From Asanoa hainanensis (lineage in GTDB: Bacteria; Actinomycetota; Actinomycetes; Mycobacteriales; Micromonosporaceae), in assembly GCF_900188485.1 (NCBI RefSeq), contig NZ_FZPH01000002.1, forward strand, positions 186,001-250,000: a DNA stretch of 64,000 nt, given 5' to 3'. Below the pieces are notes generated by a model, which was not told the origin of the DNA, did no database searches, and saw nothing but the letters and a program-made list of their open reading frames with translations. Shown one piece after another: positions 1 to 8,651 of the stretch; position 1 is the stretch's first letter; each line of letters begins with the position of its first letter. The position numbers were made by a program, and so were the translations under genes.

Positions 1-140
1 GCCACGCGGGCGCGATCATCTCGGGTTCGGCCGGCACGGCCGACGCGAAGAAGGTGGCGCTGGAGGCGGCCGGGGTCAAGGTCGGCAAGACGCCGAGCGA
101 GACCGCCCGCCTGATGCGGGAGACCATCCAGGGCCGATAA
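1..140 (+). CDS. sucD: Succinyl-CoA ligase alpha subunit, C-terminal fragment
   Basis: The gene runs in from the left edge; only the last 45 codons are present (reading frame begins at base 3, TAA stop at 138-140). The tail contains HAGAIISGSAGTADAKK, the SucD block holding the catalytic His that is phosphorylated during succinyl-CoA synthesis, followed by the usual ending that includes VGKTPSETA. SucD works with SucC in the TCA cycle in the cytoplasm. DUF6350, purN and purH downstream is the normal actinobacterial neighbourhood. The start lies outside the window. Confidence 0.93.
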   Translation, partial: HAGAIISGSAGTADAKKVALEAAGVKVGKTPSETARLMRETIQGR

Positions 141-153
141 GGCTGCAGGCGGT

Positions 154-190
154 ACGGGGGACGGCGTTCGCGCCGTCCCCCGTTCTGTTT
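154..190 (+). terminator. Rho-independent terminator after sucD
   Basis: A perfect 13-bp stem (154-166 with 171-183) closed by a TTCG tetraloop is followed by TCTGTTT. It starts 14 nt after the sucD stop and 3 nt before the end of the convergent DUF4190 gene, so it probably insulates both. Confidence 0.9.
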
Positions 191-192
191 GC

Positions 193-882
193 CTAGTGGT
201 AGTAGACGCCCGGGTACTGCCGGGTGAAGTTGAGCACCAGGCTGGCCACGATGTTGATCACGCTGAGCGCGATCGCGAGCCAGCCGAGGAGCTGTGACTG
301 GCCGAACCGGCGCGCGTCGCGCAGCGACAGGACGCCGAAGATGATGCCGAGGACGCCGCAGCAGATCAGGCCGATGACGATGCCGAGGATGCCCCAGAAC
401 TTGGAGTGGTCCTGCGCGCCCCAGCCCGAGCCGCGGCCCATCGGGAAGCGCCCGCCGGGTCCACCCGGGCCGCCCGGCCCACCCGGACCGCCGCCGCCTC
501 CGTACGGGGGCGGTGGGTAACCGGGTTCCTGCCCGGGCGGCGGGTAGCCGACCGGCGGACCCTGGCCCGGCGGCGGGTAACCGCCCGGCGGCGGCTCCTG
601 CCCCGGCGGCGGGGGATAGGACGGATAGCCCGCGTCCTGGCCCGGATAGCCCGGGTAGCCCGACGGCGCCCCGGAGGGCGGTGGGTACGCGCCCGGCGGA
701 TCCGGGTTGGCCCCGGGCGTCACCGGTCCACCCGGCGGATAGGACGGGCCGGTCGGTGTGCCGGGCGGTCCCCAGGCCGGATCGGCAGGGCCCGACGAGC
801 CGGCGCCGCCTGGACTTGGCGGGCCGGCGGATCGGTGCGGCTCGTCCGGCTCCTGCCCGCGGGGCGGATACTCGGCGGTCAT
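193..882 (-). CDS. Pro/Gly-rich DUF4190 membrane protein
   Basis: A 229-residue protein. Residues 1-150 are low-complexity Pro/Gly/Tyr repeats (PPPGQ, GYPPP), and the last 70 residues hold two hydrophobic helices (about 163-186 and 199-218) with the DUF4190 pattern, including an ICCGVLGIIFG segment. The ATG at 880-882 is preceded by a good GGGAGG. This architecture is common in actinomycetes; the function is unknown and membrane anchoring is inferred. A small paralogue lies at 2519-2827. The repetitive Pro/Gly DNA gives long spurious frames on the other strand. Confidence 0.85.
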   Translation of the reverse strand: MTAEYPPRGQEPDEPHRSAGPPSPGGAGSSGPADPAWGPPGTPTGPSYPPGGPVTPGANPDPPGAYPPPSGAPSGYPGYPGQDAGYPSYPPPPGQEPPPGGYPPPGQGPPVGYPPPGQEPGYPPPPYGGGGGPGGPGGPGGPGGRFPMGRGSGWGAQDHSKFWGILGIVIGLICCGVLGIIFGVLSLRDARRFGQSQLLGWLAIALSVINIVASLVLNFTRQYPGVYYH

Positions 883-1025
883 GCGTCGCCTCCCGGTCGT
901 TCGGGTGTTCGCCGTATGTTATCCCCTACTTTACGAAGCTTGTCCGCTTTCGCCGGTTGACGCGATGATCGAGGCCCGTGGTGTCGCGCCTAACCAGTGG
1001 GGCAGGCGTGAAAAAGTAGGCGGCG

Positions 1026-2492
1026 ATGCGCAGTCCGACGCCCGACGGCCAAACCCCGGCCGCCGACGACCGACGGGACCCGGCGACGGGCCCCATCCCC
1101 GGCATGGGCACGGACGCGGAGGCGATCGGCCTGGACCTGCCGCGCCACGACGACCCACCGCTGACCCGCCAGCAGGTGGCGGAGCCGACCGACGAGCCGG
1201 ATCCCGAGCCGGAGCCCGACGACGCCGAGCTCCGCAACCGCCCGACGGAGCGGCTCGACGTGGGCAACCGCCCGACCGTCCGGCTGCCCCGCCAGCGCAC
1301 GGCACCGCCACCCGGCCGCGCGCCGCTGCTGGTCGCCGGCCCGGTCGCGGCCCTGTTCGCCGCCACGTTCTCGTTCCTGCCGGTCGCCGTCGTGCTGACG
1401 CTCGCTCAGCTCAGCGAAGGGGTCAACGCGCTCGGTGGGGCGACCCGCGCCGGGCTCGCCGGCTGGCTGCTCGCGCACGGCGTGCCGCTGGGCACCTCGC
1501 TAGGCCCGCTCGGCCTGCCGCCCCTGGCCGTCGCCGTGTTCGCCGCCTGGCGGGTCAGCCGCGCCGGCGTGCACACCAGTCGGGCGTACGGCATCGCGCA
1601 CCGCGGCTCACCGCTGCAGGCCGCCGCGGTGGCGGGCACCGTCGCGCTCGGCTACGGGGTGGTCGGCACGGCCGCCGCCCTGCTGGTCGACCGGCCCGGG
1701 CTCGAAGTTTCCGCCCTGCGGGCCTTCCTGCACTTCGTCGTCTTCGGCTTCTTCGCCGCGCTGGTCGGCGCGCTGCGGGTGACCGGGGCGCTGCGGGTCA
1801 TGGCGGTGCGGATGAACCCGGTGCTGCGCGACGGCATCCGCACCGGCGTGGTCGGCGCGGTCCTGGTGCTCGGCACGGGCGCCGCGATGGCCGGCCTCTC
1901 GGTCGCGCTCAGCGGCGGCGACGCGGCGGACGTGCTCGGCGCCTATCGCACCGGCGTCGCCGGGCAGGTGGGCATCACGCTGATCTGCCTCGCGTACGCG
2001 CCGAACGCCGCGATCTGGGCCGCCGCGTACCTGCTGGGTCCGGGGTTCGCCGTCGGGGTGGACACGGTCGTGCGGACCACCGAGGTCGACGTCGGCACGT
2101 TGCTGCCGCTGCCGCTGGCCGCGGGCATCCCTAAAGGACCGGTCGGCGGGATGGGCGCGCTGTTGCTGGCCGTGCCGGTGCTGGCGGGAATGGTCGCCGG
2201 CTGGCTGCTGGCCCGCCGGGTGCTCCGGCTGCGCGCGGGCGACGTGGCCGCTGGATACGTCGGCGGCCGGCGAGGCTCGTGGGGTTCCCTGGTCGGTGCC
2301 GCCGCATTGGGCGGGCCGATCGCCGGCCTGCTGCTCGGGGCGGCCGCGCTGGTCTCCCGCGGGCCGGTCGGCGGGCCGCGGCTGGCCGAGATGGGCCCGG
2401 TGCCCTGGCAGGTCGCCGTGGCCGGCGCGGTCGTGGTGACGATCGGCGCCACGGTCGGCGCGGCGGCGACGCGAGCCCTCGCCGGCCCGTAA
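1026..2492 (+). CDS. DUF6350 multi-pass membrane protein (PerM-like annotation)
   Basis: A 488-residue integral membrane protein: about 95 charged, Pro-rich residues at the N-terminus, then some ten hydrophobic segments. DUF6350 proteins are often labelled cell division protein PerM and sit between sucCD and purNH in actinobacteria, as here. The biochemical role is not established. ATG at 1026; no strong Shine-Dalgarno is visible. It converges on the DUF4190 gene at 2519, with a shared hairpin around its stop codon. Confidence 0.85.
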   Translation: MRSPTPDGQTPAADDRRDPATGPIPGMGTDAEAIGLDLPRHDDPPLTRQQVAEPTDEPDPEPEPDDAELRNRPTERLDVGNRPTVRLPRQRTAPPPGRAPLLVAGPVAALFAATFSFLPVAVVLTLAQLSEGVNALGGATRAGLAGWLLAHGVPLGTSLGPLGLPPLAVAVFAAWRVSRAGVHTSRAYGIAHRGSPLQAAAVAGTVALGYGVVGTAAALLVDRPGLEVSALRAFLHFVVFGFFAALVGALRVTGALRVMAVRMNPVLRDGIRTGVVGAVLVLGTGAAMAGLSVALSGGDAADVLGAYRTGVAGQVGITLICLAYAPNAAIWAAAYLLGPGFAVGVDTVVRTTEVDVGTLLPLPLAAGIPKGPVGGMGALLLAVPVLAGMVAGWLLARRVLRLRAGDVAAGYVGGRRGSWGSLVGAAALGGPIAGLLLGAAALVSRGPVGGPRLAEMGPVPWQVAVAGAVVVTIGATVGAAATRALAGP

Positions 2493-2510
2493 CAAGCAGG
2501 CCGGCGAGGG
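2476..2510. terminator. Bidirectional hairpin at the DUF6350 stop
   Basis: A perfect 12-bp stem (2476-2487 with 2499-2510) has an 11-nt loop that contains the TAA stop of the DUF6350 gene. It lies between two convergent genes and is followed by TCGGTCTGTC on the plus strand. There is no run of T, so an intrinsic terminator or mRNA-stabilising hairpin is inferred. Confidence 0.7.
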
Positions 2511-2518
2511 TCGGTCTG

Positions 2519-2827
2519 TCAGATGCCGGGCGAGTTGAAGACGTTCAGCAGGCCGAGAATGATCGACAGCACGGCCAGGCCGGCGCCGACGAGACCACAG
2601 ATGAAGCCGGCCTTGGCCTGGCCGAGGTTGTTGGCCAGCCCCTGCGCCACCTTCTGCTTGCCCAGGTGGCCGAGCACGGCGGCGGCGATGCCGGCCGCGA
2701 GGCCGAGCGGCGCGCAGCACACGAGCGGGATCGACGCGATGCCGAGGATCAGCGACACGAGGCCCATCGTGTTGTTCTGCGGTTGGGCCGGCGGGCCATA
2801 GCCCTGCGGCGGGTACGGGTTGGTCAC
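2519..2827 (-). CDS. Small DUF4190 membrane protein
   Basis: 102 residues starting with a short Pro/Gln-rich head, then two hydrophobic stretches (about 22-54 and 75-96) with the DUF4190 arrangement, including CCAPLGLAAGIAAAVLG. The GTG at 2825-2827 has GGAAGG 8-13 nt upstream. It is probably a small two-helix membrane protein of unknown function, and a shorter paralogue of the 229-residue protein at the left end of the window. Confidence 0.85.
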   Translation of the reverse strand: MTNPYPPQGYGPPAQPQNNTMGLVSLILGIASIPLVCCAPLGLAAGIAAAVLGHLGKQKVAQGLANNLGQAKAGFICGLVGAGLAVLSIILGLLNVFNSPGI

Positions 2828-2933
2828 GAAGTGTCCTTCCGGGGTGGTTGACCTGCAAATATTCCTGGAAGATCATCACTGCGTCAAGGCCGGTCGCAAG
2901 GGCTGACCTGCGGGGCCGGTATCGTCTACCTAC

Positions 2934-3545
2934 GTGCCGACGTCCGCTCGCATCGTGGTTCTGATCTCCGGTTCCGGCAGCAACCTGGCCGCCCTGCTCG
3001 ATGCCTGCGCCGATCCCGGCTATGGCGCGACCGTGGTGGCGGTCGGTGCCGACCGCGACGGCATCGCCGGCCTCGACCGGGCGGTCGCCGCCGGTCTGCC
3101 GACGTTCGTCGAGCGGGTGAAAGACCACGCGTCCCGGGAGGCCTGGGACGCCGCGCTGACGCAGCGCGTCGCCGAACACCAGCCCGATCTCGTTGTCTCC
3201 GCCGGCTTCCTCAAGCTGGTCGGCGCGCACTTCCTGACCGCCTTCGGCGACCGCTACCTCAACACGCACAACGCGCTGCTGCCGGCGTTTCCCGGCATCC
3301 ACGGGCCGCGCGACGCGTTGGACTACGGGGTCAAGCTCGCCGGCGCGACGCTGTTCTTCGTCGACGCGGGTGTCGACACCGGACCGATCGTGGCCCAGAC
3401 CGCGGTGCCGGTCCTGCCCGACGACACCGAGGAGACGCTCACCGAGCGGATCAAGGTCGCCGAGCGCAAGCAACTCGTCGACAACGTCGGCCGCCTGGTC
3501 CGCGAGGGCTGGACCATCACCGGAAGGAAGGTCACCATCCCATGA
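2934..3545 (+). CDS. purN: Phosphoribosylglycinamide formyltransferase
   Basis: 203 residues, normal for GAR transformylase, which transfers formyl from 10-formyl-THF to GAR in purine synthesis. The substrate loop GSGSNL is at 13-18. The catalytic trio is present as N110 and H112 (LNTHNALLP) and D148 (VDTGP). The GTG start follows a TATCGT hexamer by 8 nt and has no obvious ribosome binding site, so translation could be leaderless. The stop overlaps the purH start as ATGA, which points to translational coupling. Confidence 0.96.
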   Translation: MPTSARIVVLISGSGSNLAALLDACADPGYGATVVAVGADRDGIAGLDRAVAAGLPTFVERVKDHASREAWDAALTQRVAEHQPDLVVSAGFLKLVGAHFLTAFGDRYLNTHNALLPAFPGIHGPRDALDYGVKLAGATLFFVDAGVDTGPIVAQTAVPVLPDDTEETLTERIKVAERKQLVDNVGRLVREGWTITGRKVTIP

Positions 3546-5098
3546 ACGACGACGCACGGCGGCCGCTGCGACGCGCCCTGGTCAGCGTGTACGACAAGAC
3601 CGGGCTGACCGAGCTGGCCACCGCCCTGCACGCCGGCGGTGTGGAGATCGTGTCGACCGGGTCGACCGCCGCGGCCATCGCCGCCGCGGGCGTGCCCGTC
3701 ACCAAGGTGGAGGACCTGACCGGCTTCCCGGAGGTGCTCGACGGCCGGGTCAAGACGCTGCACCCGCGGGTGCACGCCGGCCTCCTGGCCGACACCCGCC
3801 TGCCGGCGCACCTCGAACAGCTCACCGACCTCGGCATCGCGCCGTTCGAGCTGCTGGTGTCCAACCTGTACCCGTTCCAGGAGACCGTCGCCTCCGGTGC
3901 CTCGGTGGACGAGTCCATCGAGCAGATCGACATCGGCGGCCCGGCGATGGTCCGCGCCGCCGCGAAGAACCACGCGTCCGTCGCGGTCGTGACCTCGCCG
4001 GCGGCGTACCCGATGGTGCTCAACGCTGTTTCCGGTGGTGGGTTCACGCTCGCGGAGCGCCGCGCGCTGGCGGCCAAGGCGTTCGCCGACATCGCGGACT
4101 ACGACGTCGCGGTGGCCGACTTCTTCGCGACCACGGTGGCGCCCGCGGAGTGGCCGACCTTCGCGGGGCTCACGCTGCGGGTCGAGACGCCGCTGCGGTA
4201 CGGCGAGAACCCGCACCAGCAGGCGGCGCTCTACACGAACCCGTCGTCGCCGGCCGGGCTGGCGCAGGCCGAGCAGCTGCACGGCAAGGAGATGTCCTAC
4301 AACAACTACGTGGACGCGGACGCGGCCTGGCGCTCGGCACACGACTTCGACGCGCCGGCCGTCGCGATCATCAAGCACGCGAACCCGTGCGGCATCGCGG
4401 TCGGCGACGACGTGGCCGAGGCCCACCGCAAGGCGCACGCCTGCGACCCGGTGTCGGCGTTCGGCGGCGTGATCGCGGTCAACCGCGAGGTCACCGTCGA
4501 GATGGCCGAGCAGGTCGCCGAGGTCTTCACCGAGGTGCTGGTGGCGCCGTCCTTCGCCGACGGCGCGCTGGACATCCTGAGCCGCAAGAAGAGCATCCGC
4601 CTGCTGAAGGCGCCGGCGTTCGCGCCGCTGCCGGCCGAGTGGAAGCCGATCACCGGCGGCGTCCTGGTGCAGATGCGCGACGCGATCGACGCACCCGGCG
4701 ACGACCCGGCGGCCTGGCGCCTGGCGGTCGGCACCCCGGTGTCCGACGACGTGCTGGCCGACCTGGCCTTCGCCTGGCGCGCGGTCCGCTCGGTGAAGTC
4801 CAACGCGATCCTGCTGGCCCGCGACGGCGCCTCGGTCGGCGTCGGCATGGGCCAGGTCAACCGTGTGGACTCCGCGAAGCTGGCGGTCTCCCGGGCGGGC
4901 GCCGAGCGCGCTGCCGGCGCGGTCGCCGCATCGGACGCCTTCTTCCCGTTCGCGGACGGCTTCGAGATCCTCGCGGAGGCGGGGGTGCGGGCGGTGGTCC
5001 AGCCGGGCGGCTCGATGCGCGACGAAGAGGTGATCGCGGCAGCCGAGGCGGCCGGGGTAACCATGTACTTCACCGGGGCCCGGCACTTCTTCCACTAG
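3542..5098 (+). CDS. purH: Bifunctional AICAR formyltransferase/IMP cyclohydrolase
   Basis: 518 residues, full length for PurH, which performs the last two steps of IMP synthesis. The N-terminal cyclohydrolase (MGS-like) domain carries SVYDKTGL and GRVKTLHP. The C-terminal AICAR transformylase domain (from about residue 200) carries [24 protein letters not shown] and the terminal FTGARHFFH. It overlaps purN by 4 nt. Its TAG stop sits inside the left end of an inverted-repeat element (5097-5260). Confidence 0.97.
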   Translation: MNDDARRPLRRALVSVYDKTGLTELATALHAGGVEIVSTGSTAAAIAAAGVPVTKVEDLTGFPEVLDGRVKTLHPRVHAGLLADTRLPAHLEQLTDLGIAPFELLVSNLYPFQETVASGASVDESIEQIDIGGPAMVRAAAKNHASVAVVTSPAAYPMVLNAVSGGGFTLAERRALAAKAFADIADYDVAVADFFATTVAPAEWPTFAGLTLRVETPLRYGENPHQQAALYTNPSSPAGLAQAEQLHGKEMSYNNYVDADAAWRSAHDFDAPAVAIIKHANPCGIAVGDDVAEAHRKAHACDPVSAFGGVIAVNREVTVEMAEQVAEVFTEVLVAPSFADGALDILSRKKSIRLLKAPAFAPLPAEWKPITGGVLVQMRDAIDAPGDDPAAWRLAVGTPVSDDVLADLAFAWRAVRSVKSNAILLARDGASVGVGMGQVNRVDSAKLAVSRAGAERAAGAVAASDAFFPFADGFEILAEAGVRAVVQPGGSMRDEEVIAAAEAAGVTMYFTGARHFFH

Positions 5099-5260
5099 GC
5101 CCTGTTTCGCATCTGGGGTCGAGGCGAGGCGGAGTCCAGGGGTCGTCTGGGTGTGCGGCGGCTTTGCCCGGATACCGGTGTTGTATCCGGGTGAAGGTGC
5201 CGTGCGGCCAGGCGGCGCCTGGGCCCGCCGCAGCCCGGCCTCAGATGCGAAACAGGGCCT
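5097..5260. repeat. 164-bp element with perfect 19-bp terminal inverted repeats
   Basis: Left end 5097-5115 (AGGCCCTGTTTCGCATCTG) is the exact reverse complement of right end 5242-5260. Inside, 5162-5175 and 5183-5196 form a hairpin with nine consecutive Watson-Crick pairs (CCCGGATAC/GTATCCGGG) extended by further A-T, G-C and G-T pairs. No coding potential is seen. The element fills the space between the purH stop and the stop of the convergent lipoprotein gene. A related sequence follows the ABC permease stop at 50507-50529. It could be a MITE/REP-like repeat, a bidirectional terminator, or both. Confidence 0.85.
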
Positions 5261-5265
5261 GGGGC

Positions 5266-5706
5266 CTAGGCGACGGTCAACCGAAGCTCACCGCGCTCGC
5301 CGCTGGCCCGCTCGGCGGTGATCGTCCAGCAGCCGGCGGTGGGAAAGACAAACCCGGTGCCGTACTCACTGCCGGGGCGTTCCCACGTGCTGCCGCCGTG
5401 CCCTGTCGGCCCCCAGGCCAACTTCCCCTGGGCGCCGTCGGGGCCCGCGGCGGAGACGGTGAAGTCGCCCTCACCACCGATCTTCCACACGATCTTCGTC
5501 TCGGTGCCGGCCAGCACGGGTGCGGGCTGGCCCGGCTTGGGGAAGAACAGCGCCCACAGCGAACCGGTCCCCTGCATCTCGCTGTTTACCGGCGAGCCAC
5601 AGGGGGCCGGCGGGGGTGCGGCTTCCCGGTCCCCCGAACAGCCCGCCGCCAGCACCATCATCAGACCGGCCAGCACCACACCGAGACGCCGCACACCCAT
5701 GACCAT
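5266..5706 (-). CDS. Secreted lipoprotein, probable beta-sandwich
   Basis: 146 residues from the ATG at 5706 (an in-frame ATG at 5700 is equally possible). A lipoprotein signal ends in LAAGC with the lipidated Cys near residue 23. The mature part has conserved-looking aromatic and Gly positions (GSLWALFFPKPG, KIVWKI, GTGFVFPTAGCW) resembling small Ig-like lipoproteins of Gram-positive bacteria. No enzymatic motif is visible. The upstream gene is divergent, and only 54 nt separate the two starts. Confidence 0.75.
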   Translation of the reverse strand: MVMGVRRLGVVLAGLMMVLAAGCSGDREAAPPPAPCGSPVNSEMQGTGSLWALFFPKPGQPAPVLAGTETKIVWKIGGEGDFTVSAAGPDGAQGKLAWGPTGHGGSTWERPGSEYGTGFVFPTAGCWTITAERASGERGELRLTVA

Positions 5707-5747
5707 GCCTAGGCAGAGCCACGGCACGGCTCCGGGGTTCCCGTCGC

Positions 5748-5760
5748 TACTGTTGTGCCG
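5748..5760 (+). promoter_or_regulatory. Leaderless promoter -10 for the HD gene
   Basis: TACTGT (5748-5753) matches TANNNT and lies exactly 7 nt before the ATG at 5761. With no ribosome binding site in that space, this indicates a leaderless mRNA and favours ATG 5761 over the in-frame GTG at 5755. Confidence 0.6.
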
Positions 5761-6297
5761 ATGCAGCCGCTGCCGGACGACGTCCACGAACTGTTGACGG
5801 CGCTCGACGCGCCGCCGCGACTGGTCGCGCACCTGCGGGCCGTACACGATGTCGCTTGTGTACTGACCGAGGTCCTGGCGGACCGCTACCCGGCGCTGGG
5901 TTTCGATCGCGCGGCCGTCCGCTACGGCGCGGCCACCCACGACATCGGCAAGGTCGTCCACCGCGACGAGTTGACGGGTCCGGGATCCCGGCACGAGCCC
6001 GCCGGTGAGGCGCTGCTCGTCGCCCGTGGCATCGCACCGGGGCTCGCCCGTTTCGCCGGCACGCACGGCAGTTGGACGGCGCCGCACACGACCATCGACG
6101 ACCACCTGGTCAGCCTCGCCGACAAGATCTGGAAGGCGAAGCGGGTCGAGGACCTCGAAGACCTGGTCACGGCGCGGATCGCCGTCGACTGCGGCATCGC
6201 GCGGTGGGAGGCGTTCAGCGGGCTCGACGACATCCTCGACGCCATCGCGGCGGGCGCCGACGAGCGGCTGGCCTACCAGGCGCGTCATCCCGCCTAG
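5761..6297 (+). CDS. HD-domain phosphohydrolase
   Basis: About 178 residues. The metal ligands of an HD domain are in order: HDVACVL near 29-35, the HD pair in ATHDIGK near 60-61, and the distal Asp in SLADKIWK near 121. The family hydrolyses phosphate esters such as nucleotides or cyclic nucleotides; the substrate cannot be read from sequence. The start was chosen because of the TACTGT box 7 nt upstream. The stop overlaps the end of a convergent small gene. Confidence 0.8.
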   Translation: MQPLPDDVHELLTALDAPPRLVAHLRAVHDVACVLTEVLADRYPALGFDRAAVRYGAATHDIGKVVHRDELTGPGSRHEPAGEALLVARGIAPGLARFAGTHGSWTAPHTTIDDHLVSLADKIWKAKRVEDLEDLVTARIAVDCGIARWEAFSGLDDILDAIAAGADERLAYQARHPA

Positions 6298-6533
6298 AGC
6301 AGCCGGAGCAGGAGGTCGCGGGTCGAGCCCATGCCGTAGCGGTCCTCGGTGCTCGACAGCTCCGCCACCTCGGCCACGATCGGGGCGAGGTCGACGCCGG
6401 CGGTGCGGGCCTGCTCGACCAGGTCGCGGAGGCGCAGGAGCTCGTCGCGAGTGTCGTTGCCCTGGTCCCGTGCCGCCCAGCGGATCAGTTCCGCGCGGAA
6501 CTCGGCCGCGGGGTCAGCCGGAGCGGGCGACAC
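6294..6533 (-). CDS. Small uncharacterised protein, last gene of the SUMF1 operon
   Basis: 79 residues, charged and probably helical (DELLRLRDLVEQAR), with no recognised domain. The GTG start at 6533 lies 20 nt inside the end of the SUMF1 gene, continuing the overlap pattern of this operon, which is the main reason to accept it. Its stop overlaps the stop of the HD gene. The compartment is probably cytoplasmic. Confidence 0.55.
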   Translation of the reverse strand: MSPAPADPAAEFRAELIRWAARDQGNDTRDELLRLRDLVEQARTAGVDLAPIVAEVAELSSTEDRYGMGSTRDLLLRLL

Positions 6534-7155
6534 GGAAACCTACGTCGTCGACGCGGAAGGTGGGGTGGCTGCGGCGGCGGACCGAGGCGCGGCAGCTCCA
6601 CTGCTCGTCGAACCAGCCGCCTCCGCGTAGGACGCGGTACGTGCCGTAGACCTCCGCGTCGTAGACGTCCCAGCACCAGTCCCAGGCGTTGCCGAGCAGG
6701 TCGTAAAGGCCCCAGGCGTTGGGCTCGCGGGTGCCGACCTCGTGGATCCGGTCGCCGGAGTTGCCGCGGTACCAGGCGATCTCGTCCAGCGGGCCGTAGC
6801 GCGGGCCGGTCGTGCCGGCGCGGCACGCGTGCTCCCACTCGGCCTCCGTCGGCAGCCGGTAGCCGTCGGTCGACCGGTCCCAGGAGACCTCTTCACCGGC
6901 GATCGCGTACGCGGGCGTCAGGTCCTCGGCCAGCGAACGGGCATTGCAATAGGCGACCGCGTCCCACCACGAGACCGTCTCGACCGGCAGCCGGTCGCCG
7001 GTCGACGCGCTCGGGCGGGCGCCGGTGACCGCCAGATACAAAGCCTGCGTCACCGGGAACGCGCCCAGCTCGAAGGCGTCGACGGCGACCGACCAGCGGC
7101 GTTGGGTGCGCCGGTCGGACAGCGTCACCTCCCCGGCCGGCACCGGGACCATCAC
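6514..7155 (-). CDS. SUMF1/formylglycine-generating-enzyme-like protein lacking the Cys pair
   Basis: 213 residues spanning a complete FGE-sulfatase fold: VPAGEV, PVTQALYLAVTG, PVETVSWWDAVAYCNAR, RLPTEAEWEHACRAG, NAWGLYDLLGNAWDWCWD and the C-terminal RGGGWF...GFRVA. In true formylglycine-generating enzymes two Cys five residues apart bind copper near the C-terminus; here the first aligns with D183 and only C188 remains, so sulfatase activation is unlikely. GTG 7155 or ATG 7152 overlaps the stop of the pentapeptide gene. Binding or another oxidase-like role is possible. Confidence 0.82.
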   Translation of the reverse strand: MMVPVPAGEVTLSDRRTQRRWSVAVDAFELGAFPVTQALYLAVTGARPSASTGDRLPVETVSWWDAVAYCNARSLAEDLTPAYAIAGEEVSWDRSTDGYRLPTEAEWEHACRAGTTGPRYGPLDEIAWYRGNSGDRIHEVGTREPNAWGLYDLLGNAWDWCWDVYDAEVYGTYRVLRGGGWFDEQWSCRASVRRRSHPTFRVDDVGFRVARSG

Positions 7156-7757
7156 GGTTCGACGATCGCGCCGTAGCTCATCGCCACCAGGGCCGCCTGC
7201 GCGAGATCCAGGCGTACGCCGGTCAGGTCGAGCTCGTTCAGCGCCACGTTGGACAGGTCCGCTCCGCGCAGGTCGGCGCCCTTCAGCGCGGCCTGCCGCA
7301 GCTGCGCACCGGCCAGGTCGGCGCCGCGCAGGTCGCAGCGGGTCAGGTCGGCGTCGCTCAGGTCGGCGTCGCGCAGCTTGACCCCGGCCAGGCTGACCCC
7401 GCCGAGCTTCGCGCCCCGGGCCACGACGAACGACCAGTCGCCGCCGGTGACGGTCAGCGGGCGCAGGTCACAGTCGTCGAAGGTGGTGCCGGTCAGCTTG
7501 CAGTCGTCGAGCTGGGCGTTGAAGAAGACGGACTTGCGAATCGTGCAGCGCAGCAGGGCGCACCGGGTCAGCACCGCGCTGGACAGCTTGACCCGCGACA
7601 GGTCGCACTCGTCGAACCGGCAGCCGGTCAGCACGGCCTCGGTCAAGTCGACCTCGTCGAACGCGCAGCGCTCGAAGGTGACCCGGTCGAGCTCGTCCAG
7701 GGCCCAGTCCTCGACCGAGAACCGCTCGGAAACATAGGAACCTCCCGCTGCGATCAC
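7152..7757 (-). CDS. Pentapeptide-repeat protein
   Basis: 201 residues with about 25 A(D/N)LXX-type repeats from residue 20 to the end (for example DLTEAVLTGCRF, DLRGADLAGAQL, DLRGADLSNVAL). These form a right-handed quadrilateral beta-helix; some members mimic DNA and bind gyrase, but most have no known role. The GTG at 7757 overlaps the methyltransferase stop (GTGA) and its own stop overlaps the SUMF1 start, so the genes are translationally coupled. No signal peptide is present. Confidence 0.9.
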   Translation of the reverse strand: MIAAGGSYVSERFSVEDWALDELDRVTFERCAFDEVDLTEAVLTGCRFDECDLSRVKLSSAVLTRCALLRCTIRKSVFFNAQLDDCKLTGTTFDDCDLRPLTVTGGDWSFVVARGAKLGGVSLAGVKLRDADLSDADLTRCDLRGADLAGAQLRQAALKGADLRGADLSNVALNELDLTGVRLDLAQAALVAMSYGAIVEP

Positions 7758-8566
7758 CCTGACAGCATGCCAACCGGGCCGCCGGCCCGCGCGCCCGGCA
7801 GGGCCCGGGCGGTGACCAACTGGACCTCGATGGGTGCCGCGACCGCGCCGGTCGGGGAGACGAAGGGCGCCAGCGCAGTGCGACAGTCAAGAACGATCCG
7901 ATCGTGTACGTCGGGTTCGAGCGCACCGAACGGCAGGAGCTCGACGGCGAGGAAGGTGTCCAGCGAGTCGAGCCGGGTCGCACTGGTCCAGGTCTCGAAA
8001 CTGTCCACCAGCAGGCCGGCCCGGGTCAGCAGCTCCGACAGCAGCGCCGGCGATCCCGCGCTGAAGTACACCGACAGCAGGTCAGCGGTCGCCGGGCCGG
8101 CGTGCCGGGCGACCACCTCGACCAGGGCGCGATAGCCGGCGCTCTCGGAGAGCCGCCCGGGCACCTGGACCACGACCCGGCCGGCCACCCGGCCCAGCTC
8201 CCGCAACGCCGCCACCTGGTCGTCGAAGAACATCAGCCCGGCCTGCGAGACGGCGACGTCGAAGGCGCCCGCGGCGAACGGCAGAGCGCAGGCGTCGCCT
8301 TCGAGAAAGCGGAGGTCCAGCCGCAGCCGACGCGCCACCGCCAACATGGCCGGATTCAGGTCGACCCCCACCACCGTGCCGGTCGGCCCCACCACCGCGG
8401 ACGCCGCCCGGGCCACCGCGCCCGTTCCGCAGGCCACGTCCAGCACCGAACGACCGGGCGTCAACCCGGCGGCCGCGACCGCCCGGCGTGCCCAGGAGCC
8501 GAACAGCGCCGGCACGAACGTCGACTCGTAGAACTCCGCCGCCTCGGCGGACAGCGCGTAGGACAT
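7754..8566 (-). CDS. Class I SAM-dependent methyltransferase
   Basis: 270 residues. Motif I VLDVACGTG at 41-49, the acidic loop VVGVDLNPAML, and FDVAVSQAGLMFF mark a Methyltransf_11 fold of the UbiE/type-11 group. The substrate is unknown. It heads an overlapping operon with the pentapeptide, SUMF1 and 79-residue genes. A degenerate HxlR-type regulator gene starts 86 nt away in the opposite direction and may once have controlled the operon. Confidence 0.88.
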   Translation of the reverse strand: MSYALSAEAAEFYESTFVPALFGSWARRAVAAAGLTPGRSVLDVACGTGAVARAASAVVGPTGTVVGVDLNPAMLAVARRLRLDLRFLEGDACALPFAAGAFDVAVSQAGLMFFDDQVAALRELGRVAGRVVVQVPGRLSESAGYRALVEVVARHAGPATADLLSVYFSAGSPALLSELLTRAGLLVDSFETWTSATRLDSLDTFLAVELLPFGALEPDVHDRIVLDCRTALAPFVSPTGAVAAPIEVQLVTARALPGARAGGPVGMLSG

Positions 8567-8597
8567 GCGTCAAGGACACCGCGCCAGCGGCCATCCA

Positions 8598-8620
8598 GGA
8601 AGTGCGAATTCTGGACTTCC
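8598..8620. promoter_or_regulatory. Inverted repeat in the methyltransferase/HxlR divergent promoter
   Basis: GGAAGT (8598-8603) and ACTTCC (8615-8620) form 6-bp arms with an 11-bp spacer, between the methyltransferase start and the HxlR remnant. The position suits an operator of that regulator family. Functional status is an inference, particularly as the regulator gene is broken. Confidence 0.4.
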
Positions 8621-8651
8621 GCGCGGGCGCGGCGCCGAGGATGGTGGGCGT

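Noticed and set aside
5097-5260. An insertion sequence with transposase
   Set aside because: At 164 bp it has no transposase frame; only a non-autonomous element is possible.
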